A DNA stretch of 64,000 bases from Pyrus communis. Taxonomy: Eukaryota > Streptophyta > Magnoliopsida > Rosales > Rosaceae. The position numbers and the translations under genes are program-made. Location: contig NC_084817.1 in assembly GCF_963583255.1 (NCBI RefSeq), positions 14,266,121-14,330,120 of the forward strand, in the 5' to 3' direction. Below the pieces are notes generated by a model. It saw only the letters and a list, made by a program, of their open reading frames with translations. It was not told where the DNA came from and searched no databases. Positions 45,301-57,738 of the stretch are shown in pieces (position 1 is the first letter of the stretch; the number at the start of each line of letters is the position of its first letter).

Positions 45301-46026
45301 TTTTGAGTCAAATCCAAGTGATTAACAATCCCTCCTAATCCCCGGTCCAGAACGATCCCTACTTACATTCTTCACTACAATTGATAAAAAAAAGGGTTTA
45401 ATTTGTGTGCGTATAATTCTCACATCAATGCCTTAAGAAACAATAACTGGACGTAATCAATTTATATAAACCATATAATCATGGCTTCGAATTCACCTCT
45501 AACTAAAAAGAAGTTAGTTCCACATGTTCGCAAAACAAAGATAATTAAACTTAAACATTAAAAACAAAGATAGAATACACCTAGAAACACTCCAGGTGGC
45601 TCCTCCTTCCTTCCTTGCTGCCAACAATGGGGATTTGTGTGAATTTAGGCTCTTGAGGTGTGGTGGATGGTGTGGTGTGAATTTGTGGTAGAGGGTGGTG
45701 GTTTTTGAGTGTTGTGGCATCATGTATTTATAGGGTGAAGGGGAGGCACGAAATTGGGCTGAAAAGGAGAGGAATTAGGACTTCAAATCACCAAAGAACA
45801 AGGACACTTTCAATTAGATTCCAAGGAGGACAAGGAATGGTCCTTGTGGTAGATTCTAGAACTTCTAGAAGGGTTACATGTGGCATAAACTTAATGCACG
45901 AAAATAGGGCTTCTAGAACTTGATATTTAGGTGATTTAATGTGAAAAGGAGTCCTCTTTGAAGTTGGAATTAAGGTAGGAAAAGATTAGGATAGGATAAG
46001 ATAAGATGAGGTTGGATAAGGTTTAG
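42318..46026 (-). mobile_element. LTR F, 3'-truncated, with solo LTR G inside
   Basis: It starts TGATGTGAAATATTCTAAC and runs to 43184, is split by G, resumes at 45433 and stops at 46026 where LTR I begins. About 1.46 kb of LTR remains, without a CCTATCA end. TATTTATA at 45725-45732 is the minus TATA. It abuts gag-pro coding sequence directly on its left with no PBS, so either it inserted within gag or a deletion removed the leader. Confidence 0.75.
43185..45427 (+). mobile_element. Solo LTR G, complete
   Basis: 2243 bp, starting TGACAGGGGCATATC (two changes from the usual TGATAGGAGCAT) and ending CTCACATCA. ATGCC flanks it (43180-43184, 45428-45432). TATA box TATAAATA at 44055-44062. A C9...G7 hairpin is at about 44415-44440. 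Closest in U3 to LTR 1. Confidence 0.92.
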
Positions 46027-47064
46027 TGATGCGAAATATATAAGCACACAAATTAAAACCCTCTTTTGACAATTGTAGTATATGTATAAGTAGGGATCGT
46101 TCTAAACCGGGGATTAGGAGGGATTGCTAAATCACTTGAAAACTGACTCAAAAACGTAAAACAAAGGTTAAAACACTAAACTAGACTCAAAGAATGCAAA
46201 ACTAAACACTTAAAACACTAAAACAAACCATAAGACTCAAAACAGCACCAAAACACTCAAAACTGCCTTAAAAACACAATCTGGGCAGTTTTGAGCACTT
46301 ACACTAATTTGGACGAATTTGGGTAATAACTTGAATCAAAACACTTAGAAACACAAACTAAGACACTTTCTAACTAAATTGGACACTAAAGTAAAGGGGG
46401 ATTTAGTTTTTGACGAAATTAAATAAAATGCACAGATTGTAATTAAAACAGATTGTAAAGATGAATTTGATGAAAATATGGATGGAATGCTAGCTAGAAG
46501 GTTCTTCTCCACACATGTCACACTTGCATACAAGATGATTTTCAGTTGGTCTTTCGATGAATTATGAAACTCAACACCCCGGGTTAATTAGGTTCGCTTA
46601 AATTAACCTTCAAGTTCTCCTTAAGTTAATGAATTGGATTAGACAGCGCATACACAATTCAAAACATTCTCCAAAAGTCCTTTACATGAAAAGCACAATA
46701 AAGATACAATCAAAGATCATTAAGCCACATGAAAACTATGAGTGTTGACGAGGCATTCGTTACTATGATGAGCATGAAACTAGTGCCAAGAATTCATTTA
46801 ACGCGATTGTTTATAAGCAACCTCCACTACTTGTGAATATAAGTTTGTAATTATTAGGCGAAACTCACTTATATTCTAGCATCATATTCATGCATGAAAA
46901 CTAAGCGTGCACTCTCAAGAAACATACACAAATAAGTTATCAATCAAGCAGTTAAACAAATTGAATCCACAACTCATGAAATTCCAACCAAAGGTAATCA
47001 ATTTATATTGCAAGCATAAACATGGTTTTGAATCACCCCCTAGCTAACTAGGGATTTAGGCTCT

Positions 47065-49236
47065 TGATAGGAGCATTTTTATGCGACTTAATTGGCTTGT
47101 TCTCATGCATTTATGTTGTTTTTCCTTAGTTAGTTTAAGTGTTTAAAGTCATTTTCGTGCAATTTCAGGTTTTAGTGTCAAAGTATGCAAAAAGAAGCAA
47201 TTTGGAGCATTCTAGAGCATTTTTGGGCCAAGATTGGATAGTGCAAGCATGGAGGCATGAGGATGGACGAATTTGAAGGCTTGAATTCAGTTAGGGAGCT
47301 GCAAGGGGGCCTAAAAAAAACCTTATTTCTAGAAGGCTTTATCTATTCACACATGGTGCCTAATTTCTGTATTGGAAGAACAAGCCGTCCTAGCTTGTCA
47401 CTAGCCGTCCTAGCTTGTCTCCTAGCCGTCCTAGCTTGTCACTAGCCGTCCTACCTTGTCTCCTAGCCGTCCTAGCTTGTCACTAGCTGTCCTAGCTTGT
47501 CACTAGCCGTCCTACCTTGTCACTAGCCGTCCTACCTTGTCTCCTAGCCGTCCTACCTTGTTACTAGCCGTCCTACCTTGTCTCCTAGCCGTCCTACCTT
47601 GTCACTAGCCGTCCTACCTTGTCACTAGCCGTCCTACCTTGTCACTAGCCGTCCTACCTTGTCTCCTAGCCGTCCTACCTTGTCTCCTAGCCGTCCTACC
47701 TTGTCACTAGCCGTCCTAGCTTGTCTCCTAGCCGTCCTACCTTGTCTCCTAGCCGTCCTATCTTGTCTCCTACCTTGTCCAAGCTACACACATATATCCT
47801 TTAAGTGTTTCATGTATAGAATTTCTGGTACAAAAAAACCTTTTGGTTTCAACTAAGTTCAAAACCTTTCCTAGCCCTATAAATAAGGCTTTGCAGCAAG
47901 GCACTTGGGGGATCACTCATTCACCCAATTTTCGTCCATTCATCTAGCCACACCACTCTACACATCCTAAAATCCTAGAAACACAATTCCAGCCAAACAC
48001 TACACCTTGCCGCGCCTATCCTCCATCCAATTCCATAATCCCTGATCCTAAAACACATCCGTCTCATCCACCTTTGTGCCGTAGCAAGGAGAAAGAAGGA
48101 AGGACTCTTGGATGCTCAAGCTTCGTCGTTGGTGCATTCTAGGTGTAATTCGTTTTATGATTTCAATGTTTAATTTATTTTCCTTTCATTTTGCTATGAA
48201 CATGAGTGGCTAAACCCCTATTGGTTAGGGGTGATTTCGAAGCCATAATTATGTGTGCAAATTGATTTGATAAATTCCAGTTATGAGTTCTTGAATCGTG
48301 AATGCAATTGGCTTAACTGTGCGAGTAATAATGTATTTGTGTTTGTTAATTAGGGGTCGACACTTAATTGGCTTGCATGAATATGATGCTAGAATATAAG
48401 TTTGTTTCACATAATTGTCACACACTTATATTCACAAGTAGTGAAGATTGCTAGTCACAATCGCGTTAAGTTCAATTCCTAGCATAAGTGTCATGATGTC
48501 ATAGTCACAAGTGCTTTGTTAATGCTTATAGTTTTCATTGAACGTAATGATCTTTGATTGTATCTTTATTATGATGTCATGTAAGGAACTTTTGAAGAAT
48601 GCTTTGGGTTGTCGTATGATGTCATCCAATTCAATAACACAAGGAAAACTTGAGAATTAACTAGTGATGTCACGGTTAATTTGGGGCATTGTCATTCATA
48701 ATTCTATGAAGGAATAACTGGAAATCGAGTCATTTGCATACTTGTCATGTGTGGAGAAAGAACCCCTAACTAGTCCATCATCCATTAAAAACCCCAAAAA
48801 CGTTTCAAGATCAGTTTTACTTTGCAATCTGTTTTCTCAACTTTAATTTCGTCCAAATCAAATCCCCTTTACTTTGAAGTCTCAATTTAGTTAGAAATTG
48901 TTTTGGTTCAAGTTTTTAAGTGTTTTGAGTCAAGTTTTCAACCAATTTCGTCCAAATTAGTGTAGGTGCTCAAAACTGCCCAGAAAGTGGTTTTTAGGCA
49001 GTTTTGAGTCTTCTAGTTGCTGTTTTGAGTTTTTGTTTTGTTTTAGTGTTTTAACTTTGGTTTTTCATTCTTTGAGTCCAAATTAGTGTTTTTAACTTTG
49101 TTTTGCAGTTCTTAGGTCAGTTTTCAAGAGTTTAGCAATCCCTCCTAATCCCCGGTTTTGAACGATCCCTACTTACATACTCTGCTACATTTGTCAGAAG
49201 AGGGTTTAATTTGTGTGCTTAATATATTTCGCACCA
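47065..49236 (+). mobile_element. Solo LTR H, complete
   Basis: 2172 bp, TGATAGGAGCATTTTTATG to TTTCGCACCA, with GCTCT on both sides (47060-47064, 49237-49241). TATA box TATAAATA at 47878-47885. Its 3' end reads CACCA instead of CATCA. The U3 contains a long minisatellite not seen in the other LTRs. Confidence 0.92.
47385..47780 (+). repeat. 20/21-bp minisatellite in LTR H U3
   Basis: About 18.5 units of CCGTCCTACCTTGTCACTAG (20 bp) or CCGTCCTACCTTGTCTCCTAG (21 bp), with a G/C variant (TAGCTTG/TACCTTG). The two unit lengths are interleaved irregularly. The array ends about 100 bp before the TATA box. Confidence 0.95.
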
Positions 49237-50175
49237 GCTCTCATGTTCACAGAAAGAGAAACAAAATTGAAATTAAACATAAAGAACAAAAGATTGATTA
49301 CACCTAGAACGCCCAATGAATCCACTTGAATTTCTGCACGTTTAAGCTCCTCGTTCTTCTTCTCCTTGCTGCGGCAGAGATGTTTTTGGATGATTTGGGA
49401 TGATTTTCTGGGTTGTAGATGGGTTTATGGGGATATGGTGGTGCGGCAAGGGGTGTGAGTGGTGGAGGAAGGTTGGGAATGGTAGCTGGACTAGTGGGAA
49501 GCTACGGCAGATGAATAAAATGCCCCTAGGGTGCGGCTTAGGGTTTAGTTTATATAGGGTTTCAGAAATAAAACCCTAGCTTGTTTTTATTAACTAAAAT
49601 TAAAACAAAGGCTGCTAGAATTAGGGAATTAAAACAGAAATTAAAAGGGGAGTGGCTGCAAGGTGCGGCTAGGGTTTAGTTTAGGAGAGGAGCATGTGTT
49701 TAATTACCTAACCTAGGACAAAATTGCCCCCCCCCCCTTGCACGGCAAGGGAAGGAAAGAAAGGGAGAGGCCACGACAAAGGGGTTTAAGGGCCCTAGGA
49801 CCTTTGTTTTGTGTCCTAAAGTGCCTACAAGGACTTCAAAGTGGCTAGAAAATACGGACGTTTAAGATTAGGAAAGGTTACCAAAACGGGAAACCTAGGG
49901 TTAACTCTCCTAGTTCAAGTAGGAATCCTTGTTGGAGTAGGAATCCTCGTTTTAGTAGGAATTCATCGTTAGAGTAGGAATTCATCGTTTCTTCAAGTCT
50001 TCAACTCATTCATTCCTCTTTTGCTCCAAAAGACTCCAATTTGCATCTTCTTGCACACTTTGGCCTTATAATCTGAAAATACACAAAAGTGACTTTAAAC
50101 ACTAAAATAACTAAGGAAACACAACATAAATGCAAGAGAACAAGCTAATTAAGTCGCATGAATATGCTCCTATCA

Positions 50176-50340
50176 AATTCCCCCACACTTAACTTTTGCT
50201 AGTCCTCGAGCAAAACAAAACAACTAAAGAAAATAAGACGAAACAAAACAAACAAAACAAAACCTAAACCTTCCAACATTTGCCTCAGGGATTTCCGATG
50301 AAACATGACATGTCAAAGATCATTACTCACATAGCTTTTG
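50176..50340 (-). other. PPT and start of the I-K element interior
   Basis: PPT reverse complement AATTCCCCCACACTTA at 50176-50191, then sequence collinear with B and C (GCTAGTCCTCGAGC and on). It stops at about 50340, where LTR scrap J begins. Confidence 0.7.
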
Positions 50341-51561
50341 GACAAATTTAAAAGAAACCAAGTAACTTAAAACTTGAAAACAGATTTTGGACGAATTTAA
50401 GAAAAACCAATGGATGATGGGATAGCCAAGGGATACTTCTCCACACATGATACATTCAAACATAAATTGATTTCCAGTTGCTTTTTCGATAAACCATGAA
50501 CCTCAACACCCCAGATTAACCGTGACATGACTAATTAACCCTCAGATTTCCCTTAAGTTAGTGGATTGGATGACATCATACGACAACCCAAAGCATTCTT
50601 CAAAAGTCCCCTACATGACATCATAGTAGAGATACGGTCAAAGATCATTACGTTCAATAGAAATCATAAGTATTGACAAAGCACTTGTAACTATGACATC
50701 ATGATACTCATGCTAGGAATTTACTTAACATGATTGTGAAAACAACCTTAACTACTTGTGAATATAAGTTTGTGACGATTATGTGAAACACCCTTATATT
50801 CTAGCACCAAATTCAAGCATGCAAATTAAGTAGGCCTCCCTAATCAACATACAAGAATAAGTTATCCATCAAACGGTTAAGTAAATTGCATTCACAATTG
50901 GGATAGCTAGTGCACGGCATGGATTTAGGGAATTCTAGAAGGTTAGGTGCGGCACACATGTAGGGAGAGGATAAGGTGTTCTAGAAGGAGTGTTTAGGGC
51001 AGATTCCTAAACCTAAAGGGACAAGAACATGTGATATAAGTGTAGGAGAAAGATTGCAATTCCTAAACCTACAAGGAATGGTGTTCATGCGGCATACACT
51101 TGGATAAGGCTTCTAGAAACTGAAATAGGTGTTCAACTATGTAATTAATCCCCTCTAATTAGCTAGTTTTAAGTCCTAACCTGATTTGGATAGGATAGGA
51201 TAAGATAATGTTAGAATTAGGAAAGGATAAGGTTGGTTAGGATAGGATAAGATAAGGTTGATAAGGTTCCTTGTTTCTTGCTTCTTCCTTATCTTCATTG
51301 CATTAGGACTTCTTCCACCAGATTTGTAGCCTTCCTAGCCCTTCTTGACTTCAATTTCGTCCATCCTTTTTACTCCATGGTTAAGCTATCCAATCCATGC
51401 CCAAAAATGCTCCATTTAGCTCCAAAATGCCCTTTCTTGCTCCTTTTGCCCTTAGGACCTAAAAACACACGAAAATAACTTAAAAGACTGAAATAAATAG
51501 TAATTAACTCCCTAAATGCAAGGAAACAACATAACTAAGTAGCATAAATATGCTCCTATCA
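50341..51561 (-). mobile_element. LTR fragment J, 5' part missing
   Basis: It resembles LTR O from about 59398 (ACAAATTTAAAAGAAACCAAG) and ends TATGCTCCTATCA. The first part of the LTR is missing, and about 0.5 kb of host interior is missing across it when compared with C, so insertion and deletion were coupled or successive. Confidence 0.7.
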
Positions 51562-52624
51562 GATTCATGCAACATTTAGGGTCAAATTCACTCTTTTGGA
51601 CCCTTCCTTCAATAACCAACACTTGTGAGATCATTCTCACTTATTTTTCAACTCTTTTTCTTTCTTTTCAACACATTTCTATTTTCTTTTTATTTTTCCA
51701 CGAAATTTTTTTTTTCTTTGTTTCCTTCTTTTGTCATGCCCGATCATCTTCCCCCACACTTGTTTTCTGAAATATATTGATCAAAAGGAGTTCATTCTAA
51801 GTCATGTTTCACTATCCTTTAAGAACAAAGGTATGGAACCAAGCAAAGAATGATGAGATCATGCAACGACTTTAGAAAACAAAAAAAATCACAGATTATA
51901 CTCTCCAAAGAACGTTATAGGCTCAAGTCTCTCAAGGATGTAGCTTTAGTTTGAGTTCCTTCCTTCAAGCATGTTACAAAAACTGATTTTCTCTTTGTAA
52001 TTACACGTGAATTCATAAGCTATAACCATAACCAAGCATAAACCAAAGCATAAATCAACTTCCAGCCATGTTTACAACATTCTTTAATAGTCATGACATT
52101 AAAAACCAAATCCTCATCATTGTGTTGGAAGGTAACCTAAGACACAAACAAACACACAAACACAACTTAAAAACAACTCTTTTTGGGTTTTTCAAAACAG
52201 TTTTGCAATTTTCTGAACAAAAGACATAAAAACACTTCAAAACACTCCGAAAACACTTCAAAACAGTGAGAAACAACATTATAAGTGATAGGTGATAAAA
52301 TCCCACGAACATCATGTAAAAACATGCAAAAACAACTTGTTTACCCCCCCACACTTAAATCAAACATTGTCCTCAATGTTTCAAACAAAGACTCACATTC
52401 AAACAAACATTATAAACTAACTAACATGACAAAATAAAAATAATAAAGAGATAGAGATTGAGGAACACAAATCTGATTTTGTGGCATGAATTGGTGAATT
52501 GCCCAAATCCTCTCTAGTTGAATGCATGGGTTGCCTCCCAAGAAGCGCTTGCTTTAACGTCGTGCAGCCGGACGAACATTCTTCTTATCCTCACTTAGAG
52601 CCCACGGAAGGGAAAGTTGCAAAG
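51562..52624 (-). other. I-K element interior, continued
   Basis: Collinear in patches with C from about 26170. It has the internal PPT-like C7 at 52344-52350 and then TGCATGGGTTGCCTCCCAAG at 52526 leading into the leader. It lacks the passenger gene entirely: the interior goes from the PPT-like site to the leader in about 180 bp. Confidence 0.65.
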
Positions 52625-53082
52625 AACCTTTGTTTGTTGTCCAAGGGTGCTCGGGAGCCATCTTAGTTGCTAAAACTTAGAGCGTTCTTGATTTAGGAAA
52701 GGTCAACCAAAATAGGAAACTTTGGCTTAACTTTCCTACTTCAAGTAGGAATCCTTGTGTGATTAGGAATCCTCGTCCAACTAGGAATCCTCCTTCAATT
52801 TGGAAACCTTCTCGTAATTGGAATCCTCGTCGTAGTAGGAATCCTTGCGACATCAACTCTTCAATTTCATCCATTCCTTTTGCTCCAAGCATAAGCTATC
52901 CAATTTGTGCCCAAAAGTGCTCCAAAAGGCTCCAAAATGCATCCTTTCACCAAATACGTCTTATGCACCTGAAAACACACAAAAGAAGCTTAAAGAACTA
53001 AAATAACTAAGAACTAATAACATAAATGCACGAAAACAAGCAAACTAAGTCAAAATCCAAGATATGCTCAAAATCGCTATCA
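52625..53082 (-). mobile_element. LTR fragment R inside the leader
   Basis: About 0.46 kb of LTR 5' end (minus orientation, ending CGCTATCA at 53082), with TAGGAATCCT repeats at 52740-52855. CCAAGATATGCTCA occurs in the fragment's end and again in the adjoining leader (53056-53070, 53087-53100), a local duplication around the join. Confidence 0.6.
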
Positions 53083-53252
53083 AAGTCCAAGATATGCTCA
53101 CGAATCGGTTGAGAACTCCGAGTCATACACTAGTACCTAAAACAAGGAAAACAAAACAAGGTCAGAATCTTTAACAAAAACTAAATTAAACAGAAAGTAA
53201 CAATCCAAGGGATTAGCAAAGTTGCTAATCCCCGGCAACGGCGCCAAAAATT
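53083..53252 (-). other. Leader and PBS of the I-K element
   Basis: CACGAATCGGTTGAGAACTC and on as in A and B. PBS TCCCCGGCAACGGCGCCA at 53229-53246, 6 bp from LTR K. Confidence 0.85.
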
Positions 53253-54247
53253 TGGTGCGAACTATATAAGCACACAAATTAAAACCCTCTTTTGACAATT
53301 GTAGTATATGAATAAGTAGGGATCGTTCTAGACCGGGGATTAGGAAGGATTGCTAATTCACTTGGAAACTGACTCAAAAACGTAAAACAAAGGTTAAAAC
53401 ACCAAACTAGACTCAAAGAATGCAAAACTAAACAATAAAAACACTAAAACAAACCAAAAGACTCAAAATAGCCCCAAAACACTCAAAACTGCCTTAAAAA
53501 CACTTTCTGGGCAGTTTTGAGCACTTTGACTAATTTGGACGAATTTGGGTAATAAATTGAATCAAAACACTTAGAAACACAAACTAAGACACTTCCTAAC
53601 TAAATTGGACACTAAAGTAAAGGGAGATTGAGGTTTTGACGAAATTAAACAAATAGCACAGAATGTAATTTAAAACAGATTGTAGAGATGAATGTGATGA
53701 AAATATGGATGAATGCTAGCTAGAAGGTTCTTCTCCACACATGTCACACTTGCATACAAGATGATTTTCAGTTGGTCTTTCGATGAATCATGAAACTCAA
53801 CACCCCGGGTTAATTAGGTCCGCTTAAATTAACCTTCAGATTTCCCTAGAATCATTGAATTGGATGAATATGCATCGCAAACAAATTATTCCTAACAAGT
53901 TCTCTATATGAACAGCATGATAAAGATACAAGTTAGAATCATTACGTTCTTTGGAAATCATAAGTGTTGACGAGGCATTCGTTACTATGATGAGCATGAA
54001 ACTAGTGCCAAGAATTCATTTAACGCGATTGTTTATAAGCAACCTCCACTACTTGTGAATATAAGTTCATAACTATTAGGTGAAATTCACTTATATTCTA
54101 GCGTCATATTCATGCATGAAAATTAAGCGTGCACTCTCAATAAACATACACAAATAAGTTATCAATCAAGCAGTTAAACGAATTGAATCCAAAACTCATG
54201 AAATTCCAACCAAAGGTAATCAATTAATATTGCAAGCATAAACATAT
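53253..54247 (-). mobile_element. LTR K: 5' LTR of the I-K element, truncated
   Basis: Starts TGGTGCGAACTATAT and stops after AAGCATAAACATAT, with U3 and the TATA region missing. Related to LTR I. A short filler (54248-54263) joins it to LTR L. Confidence 0.8.
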
Positions 54248-54263
54248 ACTACAATTGGGAGGC

Positions 54264-56742
54264 AACCCTCTTTTTGACAATTGTAGTAATGATGTAAGTA
54301 GGGATCGTTCTGGACCGGGGATTAGGAGGGATTGTTAATCACTTGGATTTGACTCAAAAACGTAAAAACACAATATAAAACACTATACTAGACTCAAAGA
54401 ATGCAAAACTAAACTTTTAAACACTCAAACAAACTAAAAGAGTCAAAACAGCACAAACACACTCAAATCTGCCTAAAAACCACTTTCTGGGCAGTTTTGA
54501 GTATAAACACAAATTTGGACGAAATTAAGTTGTAACTTGACTCAAGACTCTTTAAAACACAAACTAAATTGATTTCTAACTAAATTGACATTAAAGTAAG
54601 GGGGATTTGGGTTTATACGAAGTTAAATTAAATGAACAAATTGCAATTAAAACATAATGTAAATATGAAATTGATGAAATGGAATGAATGGATGATAGAA
54701 TGGCTAAGGGTTCTTCTCCACACATGTTACACTTAAATAATAAAAAGATTTCCAATTGCATTTCAATAAATTATGAAACTCATCACCCCGGGTCAATTAG
54801 GTCCGCTTAAATTAACCGTCAAGTTTTCCTTAAGTTAATGAATTGGATGGGTTAGCGCAACGCAATTCACTACATTATCCAAAAGTCCTTTACGTGAACA
54901 GCACAATAAAGATACAATCAAAGATCATTAAGCATTATGAAAACTATAAGTGTTGACGAGGCATTCGTTACTATGATGAGCATGAAACTCGTGCCAAGAA
55001 TTCATTTAACGCGATTGTTTATAAGCAACCTCCACTACTTGTGAATATAAGTTCATAACGATTAGGTGAAACTCACTTATATTCTAGCGTCATATTCATG
55101 CATGAAAATTAAGCGTGCACTCTCAATAAACATACATAAATAAGTTATCAATCAAACGCAATTAGAAGTAATCAAATCAAAATGCAAGCATAAACATTTA
55201 TTTCGAATCCCCCCCTAGCCAAGGGGGGTTTTAGTTCCTCATGGTACAAAACAAAGAGAATCAAAGAAACACCTAAACATTCCAACAACTCAAACTTGAA
55301 TTGTATGAACGTTTAGGCCCTCTTCTCTTCCATTCCTCATTCGTACAAAACAAAGAGTATTGAAATTAAACATTGAAATCAAAGAAACACCTAAACATTC
55401 CAACAACTCAAACTTGAATTGTATGAACGTTTAGGCACTCTTCTTTTCCTCTTCGTTGTAGCACAAAGTCTAAGGATAGTTTGATGGTGTGAATGGTTTG
55501 GGGAGTGGTGGATGAATGGAAGAGGAGTGGTGGAAATGGAAGGATGGTGTTTGGATTGTATGGGAGAGCACGGCAAGGTGTTGTGGTTTGATGTCTACAT
55601 TCTGAAAATGGAAGAGTTTGTGACTGAAATGTGTATGAATGAGAATGAATGAATTGTGGCTGAAATGCATGCTTATTTATAGGTAAATAAGAGGGAACAT
55701 GACAGCTAGGAGGTGGGTGGAAATCTGAAATGGTGATGGGAGATGCATGTGCTTTGACAGAAATGAAAGGGAATGCATGTGCAATGAGTGTGGAGTGAAT
55801 GATTGAATGCATGTGGCTGATTTATGAAGAGTGAATGCATGTGGCTGATAGGTATGAATGATTATGGTTGCATGTGGGTGGAAATGCATGTGAATGCATT
55901 GTTTGTTGGGAAAGAATGGGAACTCACGGCATTGGCAGATTTCTGGTGGTTGTGAGGTGGAAAATGCATGTGTTTGCATGTGAATTAAAGCTATATGTGG
56001 CTGCAATGATGAAATGGATGGGAGTGCATGTGGCTTGGGTGGAATGAAGGGGATGCAATCTGAAATGGGAGATGGAATGGGATGCAAGGCAATGATGGTG
56101 TTTGTGTGAATGATGGCAGATTGTGTATGTGAATGATTAGGGTGAATGTGCATGTGCTTTGACAGCTAGGATGAATTAATTAAAGGGACATGTGGGTTGA
56201 TTAATTAAGTGTATGATATGATAAGTGAATGATATGATAAGTGTATGATATGATAAGTGTATGATATGATAAGTGTATGATATGATAAGTGGTGAATGAT
56301 ATGATAAGTGAAAGATAAGTGTATGATATGATAAGTGGTGAATGATATGTGGAAGTGTTTAAGTGTTTAAAATAGGAAACAAAGCCCTTCCTTGCATGGC
56401 AAGGAAAGGAGACACAAGGCAACACACGACATTGTCCTAAGGTTGCAAGGAATGTTGTTTTTGTGTTCTAAAATGCGTAGGAGTCTTCAATGATAACTAG
56501 ACATGAGGTCTTTTAGGATTTAACTTTCCTACTTCAAGTCTTCAATTTCGTCCATCCTCTTGGCTCCAAGCATATGAAATCCATTCCAATCTCTAATTTG
56601 CTCCAAAAGGCATCCTTTTGCATACTTTGCCTTTAGAACCTGAAAACACACAAAAGAAGCATAAAGGACTAAAATAACTAAAGAAACATAACGTAAATGC
56701 ACGAGAACTAGCCATTTAAGTCGCATGAATATGCTCCTATCA
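54264..56742 (-). mobile_element. LTR L, lacking its first bases
   Basis: Begins at AACCCTCTTTTTGAC, about 35 bp inside a normal LTR, and ends GCTCCTATCA at 56742. TATTTATA at 55674-55681, two CCTAAACGTTCAT blocks at about 55265-55440, and a GATAAGTG array at 56210-56350. It abuts RT coding sequence on its right. Confidence 0.85.
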
Positions 56743-57052
56743 TCGTCCATAAACACCTCAATTATTTTCTCAACATAATCCGAGAATATACTTACCATGC
56801 ATCGTTGGAAAGTGGCCGGTGCATTGCAAAACCCAAATGGCATACGACGATATGCAAAAGTACCAAATGGACAAGTAAAGGTGGTCTTTTCTTGATCATC
56901 CGGCACTATGACAATTTGATTATAACCGGAATAACCATCAAGAAAGCAATAAAAGGAATGACCGGCTAACCTTTCAAGCATTTGATCGATGAATGGCAAA
57001 GGAAAGTGATATTTCCTTGTTGCGGCATTTAGCTTCCTATAGTCAATGCACA
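56743..57052 (-). pseudogene. pol: Reverse transcriptase fragment, Ty3/Gypsy type
   Basis: About 103 codons on the minus strand: CIDYRKLNAATRKYHFPLP, then FIDQMLERLAGH, FLDGYSGYNQI (first catalytic Asp), PFGTFAYRRMPFGFCNAP, and VFMDD at the end (the YxDD-equivalent). It is cut right after the catalytic Asp pair by LTR L. The upstream end meets LTR M. No stop or frameshift is visible in the fragment. The sequence is typical of Athila-like and related Ty3/Gypsy RTs. The remainder of pol is not in the window. Confidence 0.93.
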
Positions 57053-57417
57053 TGATGCGAAAATAGTTAAGCACACAAATTAACCCTGTTGTTGTCAAAT
57101 TGTGGTAAGGATGCAAGTAGGGATCGCTCTGGACCGGGGATTAGGAGGGCTTGCTAAAACCTCTAAACTGACTTAAAAACATAAAAACAAAGTTAAAAAC
57201 GTTCACAAAGACTCAAAGGACTCGAAACAAGTTCAAAAGACTCAAAACTGCCTAAAAACACTAACTAGGCAGTTTCTGACCTTAAACACAATTTTGGACG
57301 AATTTAAGATTATAGGTTGATTCAAAACACTTTAAAACACAAACTAAACAGATTCTAAACACTATAGAACAAGAAAGTAAAGGGGGGTTTTGATTTGACG
57401 AAAATTGAAATAACAAA

Positions 57418-57738
57418 ACAAGTTATAAAACTAGGCAGATTGTGAAACGAATTTTTGGAAAACAAGATGATGGATGGATTAGTTAGAGGTCCATTCTCCA
57501 CACATGACACATTTGTATATGAATCGATTTTCCAATTGCTTTTCACTAACTATGATGCTCAACACCCCAAGTTAACCGTGAACAACACTTTTTTAACTTT
57601 CAAGTTTTCCTTAAGTTATTGAATTGGATGGGAATGCGCATACAACAACTCAAAACATTCTCTAAAAGTCCCTTACGTGAAAAGCACAATAAAGGTACAA
57701 TCAAAGATCATTAAGTTTCATGAAAACGCGGTTGTGAC
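57418..57738. repeat. 321-bp direct duplication, left copy
   Basis: From ACAAGTTATAAAACTAGG to GCGGTTGTGAC. It matches 58407-58727 with no difference that I could find by eye. The copies flank the 668-bp LTR scrap N. Confidence 0.92.

Larger units (their letters stand above)
46027..50175 (-). mobile_element. LTR I: 3' LTR of an old minus element, with H inside
   Basis: TGATGCGAAATATATAAGC to ATGCTCCTATCA, followed by a PPT at 50176-50191. After removing H and one duplication it is about 1.97 kb. TTTATATAGG near 49549-49556 is the minus TATA-like site. K (53253) is its partner: both share AAATTAAAACCCTCTTTTGAC but differ at several per cent of positions by eye, so the element is older than A-D. 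Confidence 0.8.

Noticed and set aside
47385..47780. CRISPR-like array
   Set aside because: Units are contiguous with no spacers and the context is a plant LTR; it is a minisatellite.
47257..47856. Short Leu/Ala/Val-rich frames over the minisatellite in H
   Set aside because: Direct translation of the 20/21-bp repeat; frame drifts because unit lengths alternate.
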